The translations under genes were made by a program, and so were the position numbers. DNA of 64,000 nt from Orrella daihaiensis (GTDB taxonomy: Bacteria > Pseudomonadota > Gammaproteobacteria > Burkholderiales > Burkholderiaceae_B): assembly GCF_022811525.1 (NCBI RefSeq), contig NZ_CP063982.1, positions 1,364,001 to 1,428,000 of the forward strand. Reading direction: 5' to 3'. Of the stretch, positions 26,564 to 35,279 are shown piece after piece (positions within the stretch are counted from its first letter, which is position 1; each line of letters begins with the position of its first letter). The notes under the pieces are model-generated. The model saw only the letters and a program-made list of their open reading frames with translations. It ran no database searches and was not told where the DNA came from.

Positions 26564-27463
26564 TCAGATTGCCAAGAACAACAAAATAGCCAGTGCAATC
26601 AAGCCAATTTTGGTTGCTTTGTAGAGCGTTCGATTGGCGTCTTTAAAGGCCTTTCGTTTCTGGTCAATGACCCAGTGAGCATGAGTGAGTTTGTTGATAA
26701 AGCCAGTTTGATCGGTTTCAGCATTTGGCGAGCTTGCGGCAGACATCACATGGCGCCCGAACCATCTATTAAATGCCTCGGCCCAACGCCATTTGAGTGG
26801 CCGTTCGACATCGCAGAACAGAATGATTCGATTTGAGTCGGTCTTATTGTGTGCCTCGTGCACGTAGGTTTCATCAAAGATAACGCCTTCGCCGTCATGC
26901 CAGATGTGTCGGATGCCATCGACATCGATATAACACTGTGGGTCATTTGGCGTAGCAAGGCCCAGGTGGTAGCGTAACGAACCGGCAAATGGGTCTCGAT
27001 GTGGATTTAGGCGACCACCAGGTGGCAGCTCAGCAAACATCGCGGCTTTGACATACGGAATTTGCTTAAGCAGTCCAACAGTTTGCGGGCAGAGCTCTTC
27101 TGCGGAAGGGTGTTTGGCGTCGTACCACTTCAGGTAAAACCGTTTCCATCCGTACTTGAAAAAGGAGTTAAAACCGATATCGTCGTGTTTGTCTGGTGCT
27201 TTGATTTCTTTGAGTTGAGCCAGCTGTAATGCCTCGTCTCGGATGGTCTGCCAGTTGTCTTCGAGCAGCTTAAGCTCTGGCAGGCGCGACACCGGGACGT
27301 AAGGCGTTGTCGGTACCTTTGAAGTCAGTACCATCAATGCGTTGATGGGTGCCAAGATGATTGAATGATCAAGCAATTGCCGCTTGAGCGGCAGCCTGAC
27401 TTGTCCGCGAAAGTGGGCTAGTAAAACCGAGCCTAGCCATAAAAAAAGAATCAGCCATTTCAT
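26564..27463 (-). CDS. LpxO-like aspartyl/asparaginyl beta-hydroxylase family protein (lipid A hydroxylase)
   Basis: A 299-residue membrane-anchored Fe(II)/2-oxoglutarate dioxygenase. The N-terminal helix MKWLILFLWLGSVLLAHF anchors it. The iron-binding HxD lies in NPHRDPFAGSLRYHLGL, and the distal His and 2-oxoglutarate-binding Arg are in VHEAHNKTDSNRIILFCD. A second hydrophobic helix ends the protein (TKIGLIALAILLFLAI). LpxO enzymes 2-hydroxylate a lipid A acyl chain. I chose the ATG at 27463 because AAGGAG is 14 bases upstream; a GTG at 27478 directly abuts that motif and seems less likely. It is divergent from dnaE. Confidence 0.85.
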   Translation of the reverse strand: MKWLILFLWLGSVLLAHFRGQVRLPLKRQLLDHSIILAPINALMVLTSKVPTTPYVPVSRLPELKLLEDNWQTIRDEALQLAQLKEIKAPDKHDDIGFNSFFKYGWKRFYLKWYDAKHPSAEELCPQTVGLLKQIPYVKAAMFAELPPGGRLNPHRDPFAGSLRYHLGLATPNDPQCYIDVDGIRHIWHDGEGVIFDETYVHEAHNKTDSNRIILFCDVERPLKWRWAEAFNRWFGRHVMSAASSPNAETDQTGFINKLTHAHWVIDQKRKAFKDANRTLYKATKIGLIALAILLFLAI

Positions 27464-27499
27464 GATGCGTTTGGACACTCCTTCGGTACAATCGACTGC

Positions 27500-30400
27500 A
27501 TGTCAGACCCAACTACTACCCCATTTGTTCACCTGCGCGTTCACTCCGAGTTTTCGGTGGTGGACGGCATGGTTCGCATTGGCGATCTGGTCGACCGGGT
27601 GCGTGCGCTCAGCCAACCTGCTGTAGCCTTAACTGATTTGGGCAACGTGTTTGGCCTCATCAAGTTTTACAAGGCTGCACGTGCACAAGGGTTAAAGCCG
27701 ATTGCCGGGTGCGACATTGGGCTAACCAATGAGGCTGACTTAAGCAAACCTTTTCGTATTTTACTATTGGTAGCCAACGATACGGGTTACAGAAGCCTGT
27801 GTGAACTGATTACACGCGCTTGGCTGGAAAATGCCCGCCAGGGGCGCGCCGAAATCAAACGGGAGTGGTTGCTTGACCCACAGGCCAATGAGGGGTTGAT
27901 TGTGCTGTCTGGAGCCCGACATGGTGATGTCGGCCAGGCTTTGCTGGCAGGGCAAGCCGACTTGGCTCAGGAACTGGCCACGCAGTGGCAATGCGCGTTG
28001 CCCGGTCGATATTTTCTGGAATTGCAGCGTACTGACAACGTGGCCGATTGGCAGTGCACCGATGCGAGTCTTGCGTTGGCTGAATCGATTGGGCTTGCGG
28101 TAGTGGCGACTCACCCGGTGCAATTTTTGTCTGCAGACGATTTTCAGGCACATGAGGCGAGGGTTTGCATTGCTGATGGCGAGATCCTGACCAACCCCAA
28201 TCGTCCCAAACGATTTACGCCAGATCAGTATTTGCGTACATCACAGGACATGGCGGAGCTTTTTAGTGATGTGCCATCCGCAATCGCCAATACGCTTGCA
28301 ATCGCCAAACGCTGCACTTTGAATTTGACACTCGGTCAACCGCGGCTACCTGACTTCCCGACGCCAGACGGATTGTCGATTGATGATTACCTGGTCAAGT
28401 TGTCTCAGGATGGCTTAAATATAAGGCTTGAGCAACTGTTTGAGGATCCGGCTGAACGAGAGCGCCAGCGCCCGACCTATGAAGCCCGGCTTGACTGGGA
28501 GTGTCAGACGATCATCCAGATGGGGTTCGCAGGCTATTTTCTGATTGTGCAGGACTTCATTAACTGGGGTAAGAATAATGGTGTTCCTGTGGGTCCTGGT
28601 CGAGGTTCTGGAGCCGGCTCCTTAGTGGCATACAGCCTGGGCATCACTGATCTGGATCCAATACGCTATGACTTGCTTTTTGAGCGTTTTCTGAACCCTG
28701 AACGGGTATCCATGCCTGACTTTGATATCGATTTTTGTCAGGACAATCGCGAACGGGTGATTGATTACGTCAAACAAAAGTATGGTCGGCAAGCGGTCAG
28801 TCAGATCGCCACCTTCGGAACACTGGGTGCCAAGGCTGTCGTTCGCGATGCGGGGCGAGTGCTAGACATGCCTTACAGCCTGTGTGATGGGTTGTCGAAA
28901 TTAATCCCATTTAACCCGGCTGACCCCTGGACACTTGAGCGGGCACTAGCCGATGAGCCGGCATTCAAAGCTCGCTATGAGCGTGAGGACGAGGTTAGGG
29001 CGTTAATCGATCTTGCGCGACCGCTTGAGGGATTAACGCGTAACGTGGGCATGCATGCAGGTGGCGTTCTCATTGCGCCTGGCAAGCTAACCGATTTCTG
29101 CCCCCTATATTGCCAGCCAGGTCAGGATGCCAGCGCCGTGTCGCAATACGACAAGGATGATGTCGAAGCCGCTGGCTTGGTGAAGTTTGACTTCCTGGGG
29201 CTGCGCAACCTCACCATTCTCGATTGGTCAGTCCGATATGTACGGCGCTTCAATGATGATTTGACCGACTTTGACATCATGAAGCTGACCCTGGATGACC
29301 CAATGGTCTACCAATTGCTGTGTGAGGGTAACACCACGGCAGTGTTTCAGCTTGAATCACGCGGCATGAAAGAGTTGCTTAAGAAGCTGCGACCAAGCAA
29401 CTTTGAAGACGTCATTGCCGTGTTGGCGTTATATCGTCCTGGCCCCTTGGAATCGGGCATGGTCGATGATTTCGTGAATCGTAAGCACGGCAGAGCAGCG
29501 GTCGATTATTTCCACCCGGATTTGGAGCATACGCTTAAGAGCACGTACGGTGTCATCGTTTATCAAGAGCAAGTGATGCTCATTTCGCAGATCATCGGTG
29601 GCTACTCACTGGGCAGTGCCGATCTTTTGCGTCGCGCCATGGGTAAGAAAAAGCCTGAGGAAATGGCTAAACAGCGTGAGTTGTTTCAACAGGGCGCGGA
29701 AAAGAAGGGCCATGATCCGCAGTTGGCCGTCAAGCTATTTGATTTGATGGAGAAATTTGCGGGCTACGGTTTTAACAAGTCGCACTCGGCCGCCTATGCC
29801 TTAATCGCCTATCACACCGCTTGGCTCAAAGCACATCACCCGGCCGAGTTTTTGGCGGCCACACTGTCATCGGATATGGATGACACCGACAAAGTGCAGA
29901 TTTTTTGGCGCGACTGCATTGCCAATGGCGTTAAAGTGTTGCCACCGGATGTCAATGCGTCGGGTTATCGGTTTGAGCCAGTCAAGGACGAGCATAGCGC
30001 TGCGGGCAAGCCTCCCCGAACGATCCGTTATGGTTTGGGGGCCATTAAAGGCGTTGGCCAGGCGGCGATCGAGGAAGTCATTCGGGCGCGTGATGCTCAG
30101 GGCGCATACGTATCGTTGGCCGACTTTTGCAATCGTATTAATCGGCAGATTGTCAATCGGCGGGCAATAGAGTCCATGATTCGAGCAGGTGCCTTTGATC
30201 CAATCGACGCCAATCGCGCTGCTTTGTTGGCAACCCTACCCAAGGCGATAGAAGCTGCTGAGCAAGCAGCGCGTAGTGCTAGCCAGGCATCGCTTTTTGG
30301 TGATGATGCCGGCGAGGTGGTCGCTGTCGAGCTCGCCAAAATAGCCCCATGGGATTTACGGCGTCGCCTCATTGAAGAGAAGGCTGCGCTTGGTTTCTTT

Positions 30401-30988
30401 TTTAGTGGGCACATGTTTGATGCGTGGCATGATGAGGTCCGTAGAGTAGTGACCAAGCCCTTATCAAAAATTTCACCATCACGCGACAACCAGTGGTTGG
30501 CAGGTACGATTGCTTCGGTCAGAACGCAAATGACTCGACGCGGCAAGATGCTGTTCGCGACGCTTGATGACGGTACAGCGCAGATTGAAGTGGCGCTATT
30601 TAATGAGCTCTATGAAGCAAATCGGCACCGCTTGCGTGAAGATCATTTGCTCGTGGTCAGTGGTCGTGTATCTCTAGACGAATACTCAGGTGGCCTAAGG
30701 GTGTCGGTCGATGAAATATTCGATCTGCAAGCCATGCGTGAATCGCGCGCTCGTGCCCTGAAAATCGAGCTCAATGGCAATGCCGATGCCAAACGACTTG
30801 AGCAGTTGCTTGAACCCTATCGCGCTCCAAATGCTGAGCAAGGCATGGTTGTTGAAGTTGTCTACCAAACCAAAGGTGCACAATGTGTTGTGCGTTTGGG
30901 CGAGCATTGGCGAGTTCATGTTCCAGACGAGTTGATCGGCGAACTGGCTAAATGGGTCGATGCCAGTCATGTTGAGATACGTTACTGA
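27500..30988 (+). CDS. dnaE: DNA polymerase III subunit alpha
   Basis: The replicative polymerase, 1,162 residues. It has an N-terminal PHP domain (VHLRVHSEFSVVDGMV written here across residues 8-23, with ALTDLGNVFG), the polymerase core with catalytic aspartates in MPDFDIDFCQDNRERV (about 406-421) and the conserved GPGRGSGAGSLVAYSLGI, a helix-hairpin-helix region (IKGVGQAAIEEV) and an OB-fold (about 990-1070). It lies inside a block of LPS genes. Its last 29 bases overlap the next gene. Confidence 0.97.
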   Translation: MSDPTTTPFVHLRVHSEFSVVDGMVRIGDLVDRVRALSQPAVALTDLGNVFGLIKFYKAARAQGLKPIAGCDIGLTNEADLSKPFRILLLVANDTGYRSLCELITRAWLENARQGRAEIKREWLLDPQANEGLIVLSGARHGDVGQALLAGQADLAQELATQWQCALPGRYFLELQRTDNVADWQCTDASLALAESIGLAVVATHPVQFLSADDFQAHEARVCIADGEILTNPNRPKRFTPDQYLRTSQDMAELFSDVPSAIANTLAIAKRCTLNLTLGQPRLPDFPTPDGLSIDDYLVKLSQDGLNIRLEQLFEDPAERERQRPTYEARLDWECQTIIQMGFAGYFLIVQDFINWGKNNGVPVGPGRGSGAGSLVAYSLGITDLDPIRYDLLFERFLNPERVSMPDFDIDFCQDNRERVIDYVKQKYGRQAVSQIATFGTLGAKAVVRDAGRVLDMPYSLCDGLSKLIPFNPADPWTLERALADEPAFKARYEREDEVRALIDLARPLEGLTRNVGMHAGGVLIAPGKLTDFCPLYCQPGQDASAVSQYDKDDVEAAGLVKFDFLGLRNLTILDWSVRYVRRFNDDLTDFDIMKLTLDDPMVYQLLCEGNTTAVFQLESRGMKELLKKLRPSNFEDVIAVLALYRPGPLESGMVDDFVNRKHGRAAVDYFHPDLEHTLKSTYGVIVYQEQVMLISQIIGGYSLGSADLLRRAMGKKKPEEMAKQRELFQQGAEKKGHDPQLAVKLFDLMEKFAGYGFNKSHSAAYALIAYHTAWLKAHHPAEFLAATLSSDMDDTDKVQIFWRDCIANGVKVLPPDVNASGYRFEPVKDEHSAAGKPPRTIRYGLGAIKGVGQAAIEEVIRARDAQGAYVSLADFCNRINRQIVNRRAIESMIRAGAFDPIDANRAALLATLPKAIEAAEQAARSASQASLFGDDAGEVVAVELAKIAPWDLRRRLIEEKAALGFFFSGHMFDAWHDEVRRVVTKPLSKISPSRDNQWLAGTIASVRTQMTRRGKMLFATLDDGTAQIEVALFNELYEANRHRLREDHLLVVSGRVSLDEYSGGLRVSVDEIFDLQAMRESRARALKIELNGNADAKRLEQLLEPYRAPNAEQGMVVEVVYQTKGAQCVVRLGEHWRVHVPDELIGELAKWVDASHVEIRY

Positions 30989-32033
30989 GTCGGTGCAACG
31001 CTGGCGCGACCGGTTGCGTCGGCGCCTAGCTATTTGGATATGGGACAGGCCCAACCGTCAGGATGGTGTCTTTCAAGACCGAGTGGTCTTCATACGTTGG
31101 GATGCCAAGCTCGGGGACACAATTGTCCTGTCTTGGGTTTTGCGTGCGCTTGAGCGGCAACGCCCTGATCTTGAAATTGTCGTGATTACTGGTGAGTCAC
31201 TCGAGGACTTGTACCGTTGGGGTTATGGCATTGACTCTGTTTATCGGGCAAGCAAGCGCCATGGGTTCAAGAGCCTAAGATCGATCGTTTCAAAGCTGGA
31301 GCGTCCACGTTATGTTGTGCATTTGAGCATGGCCTGGCGCGCACGAGATTTATGGTTTGTACACCATCTGAAGCCGCGGCACGTTGTCGGGCTTGATGAT
31401 GAGCTTAGAATGGTTGATGTCAAGCTTGGCCAACGATCGCTCGGCTTGCACTTTGCCGACAAACTTGTACCTTGGCTTGAACAGATCGGCGTCGATGTCA
31501 ATTCAAGGCGATATTCGATACCGAGAATCCCCGAGGCTGGTCACCGGGTTGATCTATGGTGGCCAAAGGGCAAGGTTATCGGCGTGTGCCCCTATGGGGC
31601 AAGTCGCAAGAAGTATCTAAATGATGTCTGGTTTGAGTCAATCGTGCGCGGGCTGCTGGCAAATCAATTTAATGTGGTTGTGCTGGTGTTGCCCGACCAT
31701 CACGCGGTCGTGCAAAACATGATTCACAAGCACGCCTGGCAACAGCGAGTGTTTTTGAATCCGGATAAGTCGTCCGTGTACGATCTCTTTGAGCAAGTTG
31801 CTCGTTGCGATGGCGTGGTGTCAGTTGACACAGCTGTTGTTCATATTGCCGTGGGTTTTGAGCGTCCACTGGTGGCCATTTACAACTCTTCAGGCATCGA
31901 GTTTGATCACTGGCATCCGAACAGTTCTAAAGCACTGGTCCTTCGGGGCGCGTCTGATTTAAGTCAGATCGATAATGGTCTGTCTCAGATGGAGCTGGCG
32001 AGAGCTTTGCAGTATTTGCGATGCAACATTTAG
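30960..32033 (+). CDS. Glycosyltransferase family 9 protein (heptosyltransferase-like)
   Basis: A 357-residue GT-B glycosyltransferase of the WaaC/WaaF/WaaQ group. After a basic N-terminal segment come RWDAKLGDTIVLSWVLRAL (the GD motif with the catalytic Asp) and the C-terminal donor-site sequences GVCPYGASRKKYL and GVVSVDTAVVHIAVGFERP. The ATG at 30960 lies inside dnaE; a second ATG at 30969 is equally possible. Which LPS core sugar it adds cannot be read from the sequence. It converges on the O-antigen ligase gene. Confidence 0.85.
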   Translation: MPVMLRYVTESVQRWRDRLRRRLAIWIWDRPNRQDGVFQDRVVFIRWDAKLGDTIVLSWVLRALERQRPDLEIVVITGESLEDLYRWGYGIDSVYRASKRHGFKSLRSIVSKLERPRYVVHLSMAWRARDLWFVHHLKPRHVVGLDDELRMVDVKLGQRSLGLHFADKLVPWLEQIGVDVNSRRYSIPRIPEAGHRVDLWWPKGKVIGVCPYGASRKKYLNDVWFESIVRGLLANQFNVVVLVLPDHHAVVQNMIHKHAWQQRVFLNPDKSSVYDLFEQVARCDGVVSVDTAVVHIAVGFERPLVAIYNSSGIEFDHWHPNSSKALVLRGASDLSQIDNGLSQMELARALQYLRCNI

Positions 32034-32059
32034 GCGCTACGCCAAACATCGAACGCTAA

Positions 32060-33298
32060 TCAAGTAGCGCGCCTGTCAGCAGGATGAGGCTGACTCATCT
32101 GAAGCATCGCCCAAAACAACACAAAGAAAAGTGTGACAAAGTGCGGGACGACCGTGTAGAACATGCCCACGATCAGCAGGTTCATGAGCAAGATCGATGG
32201 CGTCGGATTGCTGTTAATGATGTGCCAACTAAATCGGGTGCATAGCCAAATTAGATAAATAGTCATGGCTAGCGTCCACAAAACACCATGCCTCAGTGCG
32301 TTGTCTATGTAGGTGTTGTGGGTGTCACCTGTCGGGTACCCGTAGCCTGTTAATCGGGAGCGGTCCGCATCGTTATATGGCATGGTCTCAAAAAATGCCA
32401 CCTGCTTTGCATCATAACTTTGAGCCCCTCCGCCCACGATGAATTCGACGGGGTCGTCCTTGGCCAGTTGATTTAGATGAGCAATGCCAATTTGCCACAA
32501 TTGCAGGCGAATCCAATTGGAGCTGTTGGTTGTGGTATTGAAAACCGAAGCAAACCGCTCGATTACCGGCTGGGCTTTTTGCTCCAGGGTGGTTAGGACT
32601 AGAGTGCTGGCTATTACACCAGTGATTAATCCAAAGAGCACCAGCTTTTTATTAGGCTTAAAAAACACAAAGTAGATGGCTAGGCTAAGTAAGGCACCGA
32701 TCCAGGGTGCCCGACCACCGGCCAGCACAAGCATGAGCAGGGCCAAGGCTGTGGTGCCAAGATGGATGACGCGTTGAGCATTGCTTGCTCCTGTCCATTT
32801 AAAACTGAGCACCATGAAGGCAAAAAACAAACCGAGCAATGAGTCCCATGTGCCTTGTGGCCATGGTCCTTGCATTCGATCGCCAAAGTTCAATTGCCAT
32901 TGGTATTCATTGAGCGTCAAAACCGAGGCAATCCAAAAGCCTGTGATCAATCCAGCCATGGCAATGTTTCGATTCAGTTGCCTAGACAATGCAAATACGA
33001 AAAAGACGACAGCAGGCAGGAATAATGTCTTACGGGCCATCCATGTGATGTCCTGAAACTGCTCGGCACCAATACTGGCAGTGATTAAGCCAAGCAAGAA
33101 GATCGCTAACGACACTTTGGTGATTCGGTTGTTCCAAACCATGTGTCGGTAATCGGGTTGTATCGCACAACGCACCATCAGATAGAGCGTGATGGCGCCG
33201 GATGCAACGTACATCCCGGGCTTCCATACAAACACAGACACTGCAAATAGCAGGGTCAAAAAAGATTCAAAATGCTCGAAGCTAAGTTTGGTGTTCAT
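32060..33298 (-). CDS. O-antigen ligase family protein (WaaL/Wzy_C)
   Basis: A 412-residue polytopic membrane protein with about 11 hydrophobic helices. The Wzy_C hallmark is the helix pair around LVLAGGRAPWIGALLSL, followed by a periplasmic loop (about 235-335) ending in GDTHNTYIDNALRHGVLW, which holds the His/Arg region found in WaaL enzymes. Such proteins join O-antigen to the lipid A core or polymerise O-antigen. The neighbouring LPS genes favour a ligase role. No O-antigen polymerase, flippase or sugar nucleotide genes are in the window. Confidence 0.83.
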   Translation of the reverse strand: MNTKLSFEHFESFLTLLFAVSVFVWKPGMYVASGAITLYLMVRCAIQPDYRHMVWNNRITKVSLAIFLLGLITASIGAEQFQDITWMARKTLFLPAVVFFVFALSRQLNRNIAMAGLITGFWIASVLTLNEYQWQLNFGDRMQGPWPQGTWDSLLGLFFAFMVLSFKWTGASNAQRVIHLGTTALALLMLVLAGGRAPWIGALLSLAIYFVFFKPNKKLVLFGLITGVIASTLVLTTLEQKAQPVIERFASVFNTTTNSSNWIRLQLWQIGIAHLNQLAKDDPVEFIVGGGAQSYDAKQVAFFETMPYNDADRSRLTGYGYPTGDTHNTYIDNALRHGVLWTLAMTIYLIWLCTRFSWHIINSNPTPSILLMNLLIVGMFYTVVPHFVTLFFVLFWAMLQMSQPHPADRRAT

Positions 33299-33383
33299 GC
33301 GCTAATTGGCTGTTGTCGCCAGTTTTATTGGTTGCGATGTGGCAACCGAACTATAAGCGATGCATCTGGTGGTCGGTGGATCA

Positions 33384-34154
33384 TCAAGATGAACCAACCA
33401 GATTCGTTAGCCAATAGATCACCAATCCCGCGTACTCTTTGATGATGCTTCGACTGGCCAAAAGTGTATGCAGGTCGGGTGACCAATTGGTTTGTGGGGT
33501 TGAGCCGTCCAATCTAATTTGAGGTGGTAACGCAGCAGGAGTCACCGCGACGGAGGTGCCATCAAAAGCAGCCATGGCTCGGGGCATGTGCAGTGCAGAG
33601 GTGACTAACAACACTCGATCGAGATTGAGTTTTTTTAATGTTTTTTGCGTGAGCTCTGCATTTTCGAGGGTGCTTTGGCTCTCTGTTTCCTGCACAATGG
33701 CCTGTGCGGGTATACCGGCCCTTTCAAGAGAGCGGGCCATGCTTGCGGTGTCGCTGATATTGCCTTCTAGCGCTCCGCCAGAAAGCACAATCAGCGGTGC
33801 TCGATCAGCTTTATAGAGATCCGCCGCCAAAGATTCCCGGCCAACGACATTGATTCGGTCGTAGGGCTCGAACCAGTTTCGACGATTGCCCTGGATGTGG
33901 CCACCGAGTACGACGATAGCCTGCGCTTGGGGGTATGCCGCTGGTTCACGAGCCGGATAGCGATGCTCCAACCATCCACCTGAGAACACAGTGGTGATGG
34001 GCAGCGACCACAATAGCACCCAGGCCAACCCGAATAACAAGCAGGTAATCGCCAGTATCCGGCGCTTGATCAGCAGCAGAAGTACTGCAAGCACAACGAG
34101 AGCTACCAGTACGTTGGGTGGAAATAGCAAGCTGTATGCCAAGCTACTGACCAT
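33384..34154 (-). CDS. YdcF/ElyC-like DUF218 membrane protein
   Basis: A 256-residue protein with two N-terminal membrane helices (about 7-28 and 31-58) and a periplasmic DUF218 domain (about 75-250). The domain shows AIVVLGGHIQGN, RAPLIVLSGG and VLLVTSALHMPRAMAAF. E. coli ElyC, of this family, affects envelope integrity and peptidoglycan or lipid carrier metabolism. The gene lies between two LPS genes on the same strand, 16 bases after the upstream glycosyltransferase gene, so it is probably co-transcribed with it. Confidence 0.85.
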   Translation of the reverse strand: MVSSLAYSLLFPPNVLVALVVLAVLLLLIKRRILAITCLLFGLAWVLLWSLPITTVFSGGWLEHRYPAREPAAYPQAQAIVVLGGHIQGNRRNWFEPYDRINVVGRESLAADLYKADRAPLIVLSGGALEGNISDTASMARSLERAGIPAQAIVQETESQSTLENAELTQKTLKKLNLDRVLLVTSALHMPRAMAAFDGTSVAVTPAALPPQIRLDGSTPQTNWSPDLHTLLASRSIIKEYAGLVIYWLTNLVGSS

Positions 34155-34170
34155 GGCGAATGTCTATAGT

Positions 34171-35238
34171 TTATTGATCAATATTCTGTGATTTTGCAAG
34201 CATCTGCCTTACTTTTGCAAAGACTTCATGTAAGTCAGGCCAGCATCCGTTTGTACCCAGTCTTTCGGCTTGCGCTGACCGGGCAGCTGTGATGCTGGGA
34301 TCGGTTACCCCAAAAAGGGTGAGTTGTTGCGCATCGGCCACGGCTGCCAAGTGTGAAACGCCCGAATCATTACAAACCACCAAGCTAGACAATTGAGTCA
34401 ATGCGCAGAACTGCCGCAGGGATAGCGGATCAAGCAAAGTGGTGTCTGGACACGCTCGTTTGGCTTGTTCACGCTCTTGTGGGGGAGGACACATCGCCAC
34501 TGCGGTGCCCTCAGACCTCAGTAACCTAGCAAGCTCAGCAAAATATGGCCATACTTTGACTTTACCGTGGTGTGTGCCCGTAGCCGTGGGGGCAAGCAAA
34601 ACAAAGTTTCTCGGTGTTAGGCCATGCGCTATAAGATTGGTTTGAGCTACATCGAGGTCTTGCGCACTCGTGGTCAAGGTGACCATAGGTGTCTCAGCGT
34701 GCGCGTGAGCCAGCAGGGGGCTCTGAATGTGCCAGGTCAGCAGGGCCTGCCTGGTCAGTAGCCACCATTTTTCGGCGGCGTGTATTGAGTGATCTGGCTT
34801 TTTGACAGGCCAGCGCAGCAATAGACTGCGACCGTCATCTCGATAACCGATTGATTTGATACCTGCGAACCGAAATAGGGCTGCACTAGAGAGCGAATCT
34901 GGCAAAACTAGACCCAATGCGCTGTGTCTGGTTGCCGCCGTCAGATTCTTGATGGATCGGTAGTCCGACCGGAAGTTGCCTGACACAGCAATAAAGTGTT
35001 GCGGCGCGTACTCCTTGACGAGGTCTTCTGCCCAGGCACGGGCGCATACAATCAGAGGGTGTCCAGTTAGAGACAACGCTTTCAGGCAGGGAAGGCTCAT
35101 ACAGACATCGCCAACCCAGTTAGGCAGGCGAACGATGATTGGCGAATTCGCGTGTGCAGATTTAGTCACTATCAATTTGGCCTGTGCGCAGCGTAGGGCA
35201 GTGGTCGTTACAATCCAGACTTTATGGACTGACGCCAT
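34171..35238 (-). CDS. Glycosyltransferase family 9 protein (heptosyltransferase II-like)
   Basis: A GT-B enzyme resembling WaaF. The core begins IIVRLPNWVGDVCMSLP, with the catalytic Asp in the VGD motif; LLAPTATGTHHGKVKVWP and VVCNDSGVSHLAAVAD form the donor ADP-heptose site. The start is uncertain: ATG 35238 (355 residues), TTG 35265 or GTG 35169 (332 residues). WaaF is about 335-350 residues and usually starts just before the RLPNWVGD motif, so GTG 35169 is a real possibility. It is divergent from msbA. Confidence 0.85.
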   Translation of the reverse strand: MASVHKVWIVTTTALRCAQAKLIVTKSAHANSPIIVRLPNWVGDVCMSLPCLKALSLTGHPLIVCARAWAEDLVKEYAPQHFIAVSGNFRSDYRSIKNLTAATRHSALGLVLPDSLSSAALFRFAGIKSIGYRDDGRSLLLRWPVKKPDHSIHAAEKWWLLTRQALLTWHIQSPLLAHAHAETPMVTLTTSAQDLDVAQTNLIAHGLTPRNFVLLAPTATGTHHGKVKVWPYFAELARLLRSEGTAVAMCPPPQEREQAKRACPDTTLLDPLSLRQFCALTQLSSLVVCNDSGVSHLAAVADAQQLTLFGVTDPSITAARSAQAERLGTNGCWPDLHEVFAKVRQMLAKSQNIDQ

Positions 35239-35279
35239 TATGGCGGCAGGCTCGGGTTTGTTCAAATGAAAGGTTCAAG

